From Nocardia rhizosphaerihabitans (GTDB lineage Bacteria > Actinomycetota > Actinomycetes > Mycobacteriales > Mycobacteriaceae), in assembly GCF_014646295.1 (NCBI RefSeq), contig NZ_BMNE01000008.1:1-64000 (forward strand): a DNA stretch of 64,000 nt, given 5' to 3'. The notes beneath the pieces were generated by a model that made no database searches, was not told the DNA's origin, and worked only from the letters and a program-made list of their open reading frames with translations. This document shows, piece after piece, positions 17,048 through 25,662 of the stretch. The first letter of the stretch is position 1, and each line of letters opens with the position of its first letter. Position numbers and translations under genes: made by a program.

Positions 17048-19150
17048 ATGGTTGCGGCCCAGGAGACCAGCCTGCAGAAGATCCTCGAGGGGACGTCCCA
17101 GTACTTGGTTCCTCTGTATCAGCGGCCGTATGGCTGGGGAACGGAGAACTTCCGTGAGCTGTGGCGCGATATCACCTAGCTCGCCGAGGACCGGATCGAC
17201 GACCCGGAGTCCACACATTTTATCGGCTCGGTCGTACTGGCTCCGGTGCCGGGAAGCGTCGCCGGCGCGATTTCCCGGTACCTGGTCGTCGACGGCCAGC
17301 AACGGCTGACGACGTTGACTTTGCTCCTTGCCGCGGTGCGCGATCACTTGCGGGACAGTGAGGGCGCGAGCCGGCGCGATACCGACCGCATCCATCACCA
17401 GTGGCTGACCAACCAGTACGAAGACGACCCCTACCGATTGAAACTGGTCCCGACGCAGGCGGATCGACAGTCCTACAGCGCAGTGATCGATGGGGCGCCG
17501 ACCGCCGGTGGTGACGATCCGGTCGGCGAGGCCTATCGATTCTTCCGTGCGCGCTTGGCAGAGCCGACGGATATCGATGCGCCATACGGGGTTTCGGAGA
17601 TCTTGCAAGCCATCGTTTCCGGCCTGTCGGTTGTTTCGATCAGCGCCCATCCTGGCGACAACGTCCATCGTATCTTCCAGTCCCTTAACAACACTGGGTT
17701 GCGACTGACTCAAGGCGACCTACTTCGCAACTACCTGTTCATGCGGCTGCCCACCCGCGGTGAAGAAGTGCACCGCAAGTATTGGGCGCCGCTGCAGGAA
17801 TCGCTGGCGAACAACGAGCGGATCGAAACGTTGTTCTGGCTCGATCTATTGCACCGACGCCCGCAGGTCAAGCAAAGTCAAACCTTTGCCTTCCAGCAGG
17901 CCCGTCTCGACAGACTCGGCACCGAGGACGAGATTGCCGATGAAGTCGAACGCATCGCACGGCTGGGGAGCCTGTATCGGTTGATGCTCAACCCCGAATT
18001 GGAGCCTGACCAGGCGGTCCGGATGCGACTCCAGCGTCTGACGGAGTGGGAGTCGACGACTCCCGCCCCGCTCGTGCTGCATCTGCTGCTCCTCCGAGAT
18101 TGGGGCGTCGCTACTTCGGAACAGATCGCCAGGGCCTTGCTCTCCGTTGAGTCGATGCTGGTCCGCAGATTCCTGGTAGGCCATGCAACTCAGGGGCTCA
18201 ACCGTGTATTCGCGGCTGCAGTGCAGGAGCTGGATACATCGCTGCCGGCGGATCAGGCGCTGAATTTGTATCTGTCGGCCGGGCGAAAGCACTTCGCGAC
18301 CGACGCGCAATTGCTCGATGCTGTACTGACCACTCAGTTCTACTGGGTCGGCCGCAGCGCGCAACGCAAGGTCATGATGACGTGGATCGAGAGACTGTAC
18401 CCGACGAGAGAGAGCGTCTCCCCAGTTTCACTGACGATCGAACATGTTATGCCACAGAGTCTTTCGCCCCGATGGCGGACGGAGCTCGCTGAGCAGTACG
18501 GCACTGACCAGGTCGACGAGCTGCACGAACGCTGGCTGCACACGCTGGGCAACCTCACACTGACCGGCTACAACGAGAATCTCAGCAATCACGAGTTCGC
18601 CCGTAAGCGAGTGACATTGCGCGCGAGCAGTATCCGGATGAACCAGGAAATTGCCACCAACGAAGCCTGGGGGCCAGAGCAGATCGAACATCGAGCCCGC
18701 GCGTTGGCGAAGCGCATTGTCGAGGCGTGGCCTGGCCCTGAAGAAGGCGCCCATGTTGCGGCGGAAGACAATCCGCTGTGGTCCTCGATGAATCGGCTCC
18801 TGATGGTCCTGCCCGCCGGACATTGGGCAACATATGGTGACATCGCCCGGGTCCTGGGAACCGCCGCGCAGCCCCTGGGCAATCGATTGGCGACCTACCC
18901 GGCACCCAACGCCCACCGCGTCCTCGGAGCCTACGGCACGATCTCGGATCGCTTTCGCTGGACCGATCCCCACCGCACCGACGACCCACGCCAGATACTC
19001 GAGGCCGAGGGAATCCGCTTCTCCGCGTCCGGCAAGGCCGATCCAGCCCAGCGACTCGGCATCGCCGACCTCGAGAACCTCCGAGCCGACGCCGAGGACG
19101 ACACTGAACCGCAGGAAACCAGGGGCGAATCAGTGCCAGATGAACGCTAG
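17048..19150 (+). pseudogene. GmrSD-type DUF262/DUF1524 nuclease with C-terminal alkyltransferase-like domain, interrupted by an amber codon
   Basis: The 700-codon frame from the ATG at 17048 (GAGGGAGAGAAGG before it) encodes a DUF262 start (QYLVPLYQRPYGWG), then TAG at 17177-17179 (codon 44), then continues in the same frame with VVDGQQRLTTLTLLL and a complete remainder. A DUF1524 HNH-type nuclease (IEHVMPQ near codon 463, LHTLGNLTLTGYN) follows. Codons about 584-660 (LPAGHWATYGDIARVLG, NAHRVLGAYG) resemble the O6-alkylguanine transferase fold with the reactive Cys of PCHRV missing, as in ATL proteins. GmrSD enzymes cut modified phage DNA using NTP. A single CAG-to-TAG change would explain the lesion. 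It may be a fresh pseudogene, a sequencing error, or read through. Its 3' end overlaps the convergent gene at 19130. Confidence 0.75.
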
Positions 19151-21289
19151 TTGGTCCCGGGCACGGGTGGACGCGACGTAGGCGAGTGCCTTGGCGCGCT
19201 GCTCGGCGTCAGCGGTCTCGTGTGGGGACCCCTGCAGATCGATAACGGCCGTGGGCGGTTTGCTGGGGTCAACGCCGGCAACGATCACGTGGGTGTACTC
19301 GAGACCTTTCGCGCCGGACATTGTCCGGACCGCGACAGGCGGTTGAGAACCGTCGCACAGGTCATCGTCGACGAGGAAACTCTCTGACCTCAGTCGTGAT
19401 CGAATCTTGTTCGCTGTGCCGTTGTCGAAGGTCAGCACTGCGACGGTGGTTGCCGAAGTGCCGGACTCCTGCCATCCACGAACCGTGTCGACTACGCGTT
19501 TCAGCATCGATCCCTCGCTAGGACAAGGCAGAAGGCTGGGTTCGGGGCCGAGCCGGGCAGAGCGGTAGCCGGACCCCGGCTCGACCCGATCCTCGAGGTC
19601 TCGGAATTCAGCACCCGACAGAAAGCCGAGGGCGAAATCAAGGTTCTCGGCTGTGGTGCGATAGTTCAGAGTCAGTCGGCGTGACCGCCCGCTCAATGCA
19701 ATGTTGTGGTCGGACAGGGTGATTCGCTCACTGAAGATGCGCTGGTGTGGGTCGTCGGCGATGAACACGTCATCGGGACCCTCGTCGACAAGGGCGCGCA
19801 CGAACCGCCAATGCACCGCATGCAGATCTTGTCCCTCGTCCACCAAAACGTGGTCCGCGAGTGCCGCGCTACCTGCCGACGCATCGTGCATGAGGTGCCG
19901 TGCCGCCACAGCGGCAACTTCCTGATAGCTGTACCAGTTGAACCGCGCGCAGAACTCCCGGTATGCGCCGAAGATGCTCCATAGTGCGAGCTTGTCGGCT
20001 CTGCTCAACCGGATGCGGCGCCCGCGCCGGTCCACTGTTGCGTAGTCGCGGAAGGTGCGGATTCGTTGCGCGAGCACCACCGCGACGTACTCGTTCTCCA
20101 GAAACCATGGGGTGGTCAGATGGGGAGGCAGCCCGTGGTTCACCTTCCCCGCGATTCGTGGCCAGACGTTGCGATCCGGCCGCTGCCCCTTCCACTGAAA
20201 CGTGCTGTGTCCAAAGACATCCTGCGATGCAGGTTCCAATTCCGTGCTTTGTCGCAGGACCTGGACTGCCAGACTATCGATACCGCCGACGTAGATTCCG
20301 GACTGTCCCAACTTCGTCGCAAATGCTATGTCGGGATCAAGGATTCGGAGATTCGACTCGAGGATCGTGGCGAGCTCTTTGGTAAAGGTGGTGAGCACAA
20401 CGCGAGCAGTGGGGTCGCGGCGAAGGAGGTTGCGTGCGCGGTGAACGAGAACCACCGACTTGCCGGTGCCCGAGCCACCGGAAACCCGGAACGAGCCAGG
20501 ATAACCCTGCTCGGCATAGCGCCGCTGCTCCGGATGTAGGAACGTGCGCCAGGCGTCGACGTCGCCGCTATCGATGACTCGCCGCAGCTCTGCCGAATCC
20601 TCGGCATAGGTGAATCGCAGCCGTGACGCGGGGTGGGCGAGGGCAGCGATGATCCTGTCGTCTTCGGCGGTTGCTGTGTCGCCCGGTGCGTGTAGTTCCA
20701 GCTGCTCGCGGATCTGCGCCGGCGTGGCGCCATCGAGGAGCTGGAGTAATGCCTGGCCCTGCCACCCGAGTGTTGCTGCAACTTCCCCGGCGAACTGAAC
20801 GAATTCCGCTCGGTCGGTGATGCGGCACGCGCGTTCGGTGACGGTGCGGTCGAGTCCCAGGTCCCCGGCGAGTTCGGCCACCGAGCGTCCGCCCCGCTCG
20901 AGCACGGGTTGTGCGGTCGAGCCGGCAGTTTGTGGTCCGTCGGCGCCGAGAGACAACCGGCCCACGGTACCTTCGAGCACACCGGAGACCGGATTGACCT
21001 GCAACGTTGCCCTGGAGGCTTGGCGCACCGCCTCGGCGGTCGGCCACGTGCCCATGTAGATGTAGGTGGTCTCACCGACGTCGGGATCGATGCGGAACAG
21101 GACTGCCCGGTGTCTGCCGTCGATGTAGGCGGTCCGCACTCGGGTGTCCTTCGCGCCCGGCACCTGGTCTGTCCACGGCTCGTCCTGCGGACTGCCTTGG
21201 AACAGTGACAACAGATCGAAGAGGCGGCTTCGAACCGTCGAGTCGAGATCGCTCCTTGTCGTTGTGGAGGTGAGAACGATCCTCGCCAC
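19130..21289 (-). CDS. UvrD-like helicase with RelE-like N-terminal domain, Gabija GajB-like partner
   Basis: A 719-aa third member of the RelE-UvrD family. Residues 1-100 carry the RelE-like fold (RVRTAYIDGRHRAVLFRID, TTYIYMGTWPTAEA). SF1 motifs: Walker A GGSGTGKSVVLV near residue 271, Walker B VLVDEGQD near 481 (Gly instead of the Ala seen in the other two), NYRTT, TMSGAKGLEY, and YVASTRARDQL close to the C-terminus. The GTG start at 21289 lies 16 bases after the stop of the OLD-type nuclease gene, so the two form an operon like GajA-GajB of the Gabija defence system. GajB is about 500 aa and lacks the N-terminal domain. More divergent from copies A and B than those are from each other. Confidence 0.82.
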   Translation of the reverse strand: MARIVLTSTTTRSDLDSTVRSRLFDLLSLFQGSPQDEPWTDQVPGAKDTRVRTAYIDGRHRAVLFRIDPDVGETTYIYMGTWPTAEAVRQASRATLQVNPVSGVLEGTVGRLSLGADGPQTAGSTAQPVLERGGRSVAELAGDLGLDRTVTERACRITDRAEFVQFAGEVAATLGWQGQALLQLLDGATPAQIREQLELHAPGDTATAEDDRIIAALAHPASRLRFTYAEDSAELRRVIDSGDVDAWRTFLHPEQRRYAEQGYPGSFRVSGGSGTGKSVVLVHRARNLLRRDPTARVVLTTFTKELATILESNLRILDPDIAFATKLGQSGIYVGGIDSLAVQVLRQSTELEPASQDVFGHSTFQWKGQRPDRNVWPRIAGKVNHGLPPHLTTPWFLENEYVAVVLAQRIRTFRDYATVDRRGRRIRLSRADKLALWSIFGAYREFCARFNWYSYQEVAAVAARHLMHDASAGSAALADHVLVDEGQDLHAVHWRFVRALVDEGPDDVFIADDPHQRIFSERITLSDHNIALSGRSRRLTLNYRTTAENLDFALGFLSGAEFRDLEDRVEPGSGYRSARLGPEPSLLPCPSEGSMLKRVVDTVRGWQESGTSATTVAVLTFDNGTANKIRSRLRSESFLVDDDLCDGSQPPVAVRTMSGAKGLEYTHVIVAGVDPSKPPTAVIDLQGSPHETADAEQRAKALAYVASTRARDQLAFIWH

Positions 21290-21305
21290 TACTGCACCCG
21301 CCCGG

Positions 21306-22820
21306 TCATGCTGGTGCCTGCTGCGGTTGCTCCCGCTGCTGCGCTTGACGGATCAGATCGACGATCGCCGTGGTCCGTTCGGGAAACTCGTTCGCCCACA
21401 ATGCGAGGAAGGCATGCGCGACATCGTGCGCCGACAGAAATCCGAGGTCTTCCCCGATCTGCTGAAAGATCAGGTGAACGTCGCGGTTGGTCGTCTTGCG
21501 TGAGCGGACCACCGAAACGACACGCTGCTGCCGTTCCAGCGGCAGGCGTAGCGACAGTGTCAGCTTCGCCGCTAGTTCGTCCAGACGGGAACAGATATTG
21601 TCCAGAACGGTGCGTTCCGGATCGGAACTTCCTGGCAGGAGATAGATGTGTTTGTCCCGGTCGGCGAGGTCTTCCTGATCTCCGTCCAGGAAACAGACTG
21701 CGGGCTGCCAGGTGGTGGGAATCGAATTGTGATGCAGTGTAGCGTTCTTCGCTGCAGCAGCGCCGCTCATTGGATGGACCTCGATCATGTCCATCTCCAT
21801 CTCGCCGTCCCTGCGCAACGCGGTCGCCACCAGGTCCCGGGCGAATTGATCCTCGACGAAGACCACCACATCGGCCTCGACCTGCCCGGTGATGGCGCGC
21901 AGTGACCGCACATCGAGCTTGCCCTGCATCACCCTGTCGCCCAGTGCAGCCCAGATGGCCTCCGCGGGCAGGGGAGCCAAGGCATCGTTCGAGTGGGTGG
22001 TGAACACCACCTGGCACTTCCGGCGGTATGCCACGTCGATCAGGTATTCGACCATCCGCTGGGTTGCGACCGGGTGAAGACCATTCTCGATCTCCTCGAT
22101 CAGGATCAGACTGTTTTCCTCGGCCGCTTCCACTTCGGCGATGATCCTGATGACGCTCGCCTCGCCGGCGCCGAAATGGAACTCCGAATAGCCGTCACCG
22201 TTCGCGGTAACCCCGGAGAAGATGCTCAACCGATCGGTGGCATCGAGGAACAACTGACGGAACCCGGCCAACGGTTTGGCCAGCACCTTCTCCGCTTGGT
22301 CGATGACCTGATCAGGGAGATGGGTCTCGCGAACCGCCTCGAAGGCGCTGCCGACTGCCCGGCGCAGGTTTTGGCGCTCGCTGGCCGGGACGGTGCGTTC
22401 GACCCCGAAGATCAGCACCCTCCGGTCGACTGCAGTCCGATTCCATTTCAGCCGTTTGAAGCTGGCAGTCCGCAGCACCGGCAGCTTTCGGTTCAGACCC
22501 TTGTCGATGAGTTGATACTCGATCGACCAGTTCTGCATGCTGTCGTCGTACTTGCCGCTCTTGGCGAAGAACCGGCTCGGCGGCACAGAGCTGTAGGGGA
22601 GACCCGCAGCACCGAGGATCGTCGACTTCCCGCCGCCGTTCGGTCCGACCACCGCGGTGACCGGGAAGTCGAAGCTCACTTCGATTCCGGTGAAGCCGCG
22701 AACCTTGGTGAGTGTGAGTTTGCGGAGGTACTGGCCGTAGTTCTCCTTGGCTACCTTGCCCGCGAGGTCCTGGATGACCCCGTTCCGGATCTCGCTGCGA
22801 AACCCGTTCCCTGCGTTCAT
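21306..22820 (-). CDS. OLD-family ATPase/TOPRIM nuclease, Gabija GajA-like
   Basis: A 504-aa protein. The ABC/RecF-type ATPase has Walker A GPNGGGKST (residues 59-67), signature-like FGAGEASV (217-223), Walker B LILIEEIENGLHP (238-250) and the H-loop TTHSND (274-279). A TOPRIM domain follows with VVFVEDQFARDL (319-330) and the acidic CFLDGDQE (376-383), the metal-binding residues of OLD nucleases. GajA has this order and cuts phage DNA when nucleotides fall; here it is followed at once by a UvrD-like helicase gene. The ATG at 22820 was chosen because residues upstream (frame open to 22949) are unlike the family; GGGGTGG is a modest ribosome site. Could be another OLD-helicase system rather than true Gabija. 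Confidence 0.82.
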   Translation of the reverse strand: MNAGNGFRSEIRNGVIQDLAGKVAKENYGQYLRKLTLTKVRGFTGIEVSFDFPVTAVVGPNGGGKSTILGAAGLPYSSVPPSRFFAKSGKYDDSMQNWSIEYQLIDKGLNRKLPVLRTASFKRLKWNRTAVDRRVLIFGVERTVPASERQNLRRAVGSAFEAVRETHLPDQVIDQAEKVLAKPLAGFRQLFLDATDRLSIFSGVTANGDGYSEFHFGAGEASVIRIIAEVEAAEENSLILIEEIENGLHPVATQRMVEYLIDVAYRRKCQVVFTTHSNDALAPLPAEAIWAALGDRVMQGKLDVRSLRAITGQVEADVVVFVEDQFARDLVATALRRDGEMEMDMIEVHPMSGAAAAKNATLHHNSIPTTWQPAVCFLDGDQEDLADRDKHIYLLPGSSDPERTVLDNICSRLDELAAKLTLSLRLPLERQQRVVSVVRSRKTTNRDVHLIFQQIGEDLGFLSAHDVAHAFLALWANEFPERTTAIVDLIRQAQQREQPQQAPA

Positions 22821-23197
22821 GACCACGAACCACCCCCAGCTCGCCACCTGGACGCTATGCGCCCCGACCGTTGAGGATGATAGCGCGTTCAGGCACATCC
22901 CTGGGTGCGCGCACCACAGTCGATCCCTGTGGACTGATCCGGAGGCCAACGAAATCGACTGCTGCCGAGAACATCACGCGCGGCCGTCATCCTGGGGTTC
23001 GCGTGGTTCGCGTCTTGGATCCGATGACGTGGCGGTTGGACTGAAGGCCGCCTGCACGGCAATCGGGCCGTCTGCGGTCGAACGCTGGAAACTCTGGTGC
23101 GACAGGGGCTGCGGTGAGATCGCCACACGGGCGGCACAGCGGACGGCAACTGGTTGTAGACACACCTCGTCAACTGAGTAGCAGCTCTTCTGCCGGC
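22821..23197. other. Intergenic stretch with no supported gene
   Basis: This 377-base gap separates the start of the OLD-like gene from the end of the small membrane protein gene at 23198. Short frames exist on both strands but none has a ribosome site, family motif or sensible composition. It should hold the promoter of the Gabija-like operon (minus strand), but I see no convincing -35/-10 pair and no copy of the TTGACRWTGTTTTCA element. Confidence 0.5.
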
Positions 23198-23530
23198 TCA
23201 ACTCCTCTGGTCTCGCCACCAGAGTCCATCGTGCGGGTCCCACCTGGGTACGTCCGACCTGTGAACGATCCCGAATTCGTCAACCGCCAGCCGGAACCGC
23301 TGCGGCTGCACAGACGCGGAGACCAAGATCCAAACGATCGCCCAGAGGAAGCAGGTGAACACTGTAAGCAACAGATGCAGTACGTGGTTTACCTGCTTCA
23401 TCTTTAGGAGCACAGCAGAGGATTGGGTCATCTCTTCGATCTGAGCGCCGTTGGAAACCTCTGCGTTGACCGCCATGCTGAGCAACCGCTGTCGTTCCTC
23501 GGGATCAACCAACCGCATCTGAATCTCCAA
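23198..23530 (-). CDS. Small membrane protein of the superinfection-immunity type
   Basis: A 110-aa protein with a charged N-terminal 45 residues, a hydrophobic segment at about 47-72 (HLLLTVFTCFLWAIVWILVS) and a hydrophilic C-terminal tail of about 35 residues. The hydrophobic core is the same type as in the 739-1143 protein (the Imm_superinfect pattern HLxLTxxxCxLWAxVWIL), but here the domain is central, not terminal. Start at 23530 is the first in-frame ATG; a second ATG four codons in is possible. No ribosome site is obvious. Whether it protects against phage entry is unknown; in actinobacteria these proteins are often of unknown role. Confidence 0.7.
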   Translation of the reverse strand: MEIQMRLVDPEERQRLLSMAVNAEVSNGAQIEEMTQSSAVLLKMKQVNHVLHLLLTVFTCFLWAIVWILVSASVQPQRFRLAVDEFGIVHRSDVPRWDPHDGLWWRDQRS

Positions 23531-23839
23531 TCAATCCCACTGGGCAGAGCCGTGGGAACGCGTGTCAAAGGATTCAATCAGAATGCCTCGCTGTCGACCA
23601 AACTTTGAGGATTCGCTGAGTTTGAACAGGCGATGCTCGTTGCGTTGGCGGCGGTCTCGATGTCATCGGTTCTCGCAGTGCCGCCTTCGGTGATGCCCCT
23701 TGTCTGTAAGACACCAAGCGGCAGGGCGCCGATCTGCTTGGTCGCTCGCCCGGCGAGCAACTACTCCCGATCGTGTGCGCGACGGCGCCGGACCAACGCG
23801 CCTTGCCTTGCGCTCTCCACTCCGACCTGAGGAGAGGAA
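23531..23839. other. Decayed coding DNA, probably a lost gene upstream of the small pseudogene
   Basis: No intact gene is supported. On the + strand, one frame reads GFAEFEQAMLVALAAVSM (from about 23606), which looks protein-like, but it has no start and no family match. On the minus strand a 60-codon frame (23578-23760) is equally unconvincing. Directly downstream on + is a broken small gene with a good ribosome site, so this stretch may be what is left of its partner, for example a toxin C-terminus. That reading is inference. Confidence 0.3.
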
Positions 23840-24074
23840 ATGGATGACATCGAAAGTGCGCTCAATTGGCTGATGCTGGCAACTACATCGCTCTCGTCCG
23901 CGATGCTGTTCGATTCGCGGATATGATAAGGTTTACTCCTCCGAGGCGGACCTTTGCATCGAAGCGAACAAGCATGCAGCGTATTGCTAATTGTACGAGA
24001 TCGAGGACGTGCTCGATGATAACGCATCCTCCTTGATTGATGAAGTTCCCAGAAGTGGAGGATCCCTTTATTGA
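23840..24074 (+). pseudogene. Broken small gene (about 78 codons), frameshift plus stop
   Basis: ATG at 23840 follows GGAGAGGAA and reads MDDIESALNWLMLATTSLS before a TGA at 23924. One base further on, the other frame continues naturally (YDKVYSSEADLCIEANKHAAY), meets a TAA at 23988-23990, and then resumes with LYEIEDVLDDNASSLIDEV to a TGA at 24072. Restoring one base and one GAA codon gives an acidic protein of about 78 aa, the size and charge of an immunity protein for a basic toxin. The last bases overlap the convergent gene at 24068. Family not recognised. Two independent lesions argue against sequencing error. Confidence 0.55.
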
Positions 24075-24946
24075 GTGTACTCGCGAACGATCTGATCAGC
24101 GCTAGCGCTGTGCAATGCAAGGAATTCTGCGGCCACGATGGGGTGGCCATCAGCTGTAATTTCGTTGACTGCCTGCCTGAATTGGTGTGGATCCGTGCGT
24201 GACGAATAGACCCGTTGACTGTCGCCGTCGAACAGCCAGATCCGGTGCTCATGCACGGATTTCGTTGACGGGTTGATGCCGACCGATTCGAGTACGACAT
24301 AACGAAGCCCGGTCATTCCCAATAGAACTTCGTCGTCGATCCAGGTTACTCCTCCGTATCGACTTGTCATCCACTTGAGCTGGCCACCATAGATGGTATT
24401 TACGGCTTTGTCGAGGCGGACTCCGCTACCGTTCCAGAATATGTCTCCACGAATATGGGTTGGGTCCCCGGTCTTGGGAAGTATCCAACCCTCTAGCATC
24501 GGCAAGTACTCGTGCAATTTGTTCGGCCAGCCCGCGATCATGGAATTCAAGAAGTCACATGGATTGTATATGTGAAGTGCCACGTCGCCCTCCCCGGCGC
24601 GCTCAGATGCTTCGGCCAGCCATGCGGTAATAATGGCATGCCACGCAGCATTCCCGGAGAGGCTATTTTCAGCCTCTTGTACGAAACTGGCCCAACGTGT
24701 GCGGATCGCGGGGCTTGCGCTGCTAGTGAACCGGACTTGGCTCTGTCCCCGGTCATCACCAGTGAGAAAGCGGTACAGGTCTCGCTCCTCATAGGCATCG
24801 AGCTTGCTGAACGCTCCTTCCCCATGATACCGGGTAATCCTCCAAGCTGGGTTGCTCCCGATTTGGTGGAGAGTCCCGGGGACGGCGCTCCCGAGCTCGC
24901 CAAATCCATTTCTGTGTTCAGACACATAATTGCAAATCTTGCACAA
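24068..24946 (-). CDS. Protein of unknown function, second gene after the NucS-like nuclease; start unclear
   Basis: At least 292 aa, hydrophilic and globular, with no signal peptide or membrane segment. It has a CKIC pair at the N-terminus and several Trp-rich stretches (WLFDGDSQRVYSS near residue 240). I do not recognise a family. The only start codon in frame is TTG at 24946, yet the frame stays open for about 45 codons upstream. The codons just upstream (LSDHYDGPEPFAAENPAEYD) look coding and reach into the end of the gene at 25006. The true start may be a non-standard codon, or a base may be missing. It lies in AT-richer DNA than the flanks, with the nuclease gene directly upstream, so the two are probably one operon. 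Confidence 0.6.
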   Translation of the reverse strand: MCKICNYVSEHRNGFGELGSAVPGTLHQIGSNPAWRITRYHGEGAFSKLDAYEERDLYRFLTGDDRGQSQVRFTSSASPAIRTRWASFVQEAENSLSGNAAWHAIITAWLAEASERAGEGDVALHIYNPCDFLNSMIAGWPNKLHEYLPMLEGWILPKTGDPTHIRGDIFWNGSGVRLDKAVNTIYGGQLKWMTSRYGGVTWIDDEVLLGMTGLRYVVLESVGINPSTKSVHEHRIWLFDGDSQRVYSSRTDPHQFRQAVNEITADGHPIVAAEFLALHSASADQIVREYTQ

Positions 24947-25005
24947 CGCGTCGTATTCGGCGGGGTTCTCGGCCGCGAACGGTTCGGGGCCATCGTAGTG
25001 GTCAC

Positions 25006-25662
25006 TTAAGCCATTGTCTTCGGTAGGTCGATCCGGCCTAGCGCGAGGTAGATGCCGTATGGAAATGCAATGGTTTCAAAATCTGATATCCGGTCGAAAT
25101 CTGCGGCGAGCAGGTCGCGCACGCCGACGGTCTTTGCTGCGACATTTATTAGCTGCCATATTTCACTTCTGCTCTCCTCGGTTGAGCAAACGTATATGAC
25201 ATGAATCGGTGTTACGCGGTGCTCAAATGACGGTTCAAGCAGTGATACGCGTTCTGTGCTGACCACGGCTCCTTGCTTGTCCAGCTGAAGTTTGTAGCCA
25301 CGCAGGTCGTGGGTCCAATCTCTGGCCATATTGCTGACAGGTACGAGCAGTTCGTGCCAGTCGGTAGATACAATGATCGCGCGGATACGGTCGGCAGCCA
25401 GTTGCTTCTCCCTTCGCAGAAGCTCCGTATATTTCGCAACCTCGTGCAACGCCTGGCGCGAGGACGTCGTTGAGCGTTTCAGCTCGATCACGACCCACAT
25501 GCCGTGTCGATCTCTCGCCAGGATGTCAACCTGGCCATGGGCGCCAAGCGAATTCGGCAGGCGATACTCGTTGCTCTGGACAGGGCGAAGGCCAGGCTCG
25601 ATCAGATCGAGGTGATGAACGAGATGGTCTCGGAGTTCGAGTTCTGGCGGCGGCGTCTGCAC
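25006..25662 (-). CDS. NucS-like PD-(D/E)XK endonuclease
   Basis: A 218-aa protein. Residues about 35-75 carry the nuclease core seen in the NucS/EndoMS C-terminal domain: GAHGQVDILARDRHG, then WVVIELKRSTTSS, giving the D...ExK catalytic triad, followed by a helix with ALHEVAKYTELLRRE. NucS proteins act on mismatched or branched DNA; the N-terminal NucS DNA-binding domain is missing here and about 130 residues of unknown type follow instead, so the substrate may differ. The GTG start at 25662 is the first in frame; the frame is open further upstream without a start codon. Stop overlaps the open frame of the unknown gene downstream. Likely a two-gene accessory nuclease operon. Confidence 0.75.
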   Translation of the reverse strand: MQTPPPELELRDHLVHHLDLIEPGLRPVQSNEYRLPNSLGAHGQVDILARDRHGMWVVIELKRSTTSSRQALHEVAKYTELLRREKQLAADRIRAIIVSTDWHELLVPVSNMARDWTHDLRGYKLQLDKQGAVVSTERVSLLEPSFEHRVTPIHVIYVCSTEESRSEIWQLINVAAKTVGVRDLLAADFDRISDFETIAFPYGIYLALGRIDLPKTMA

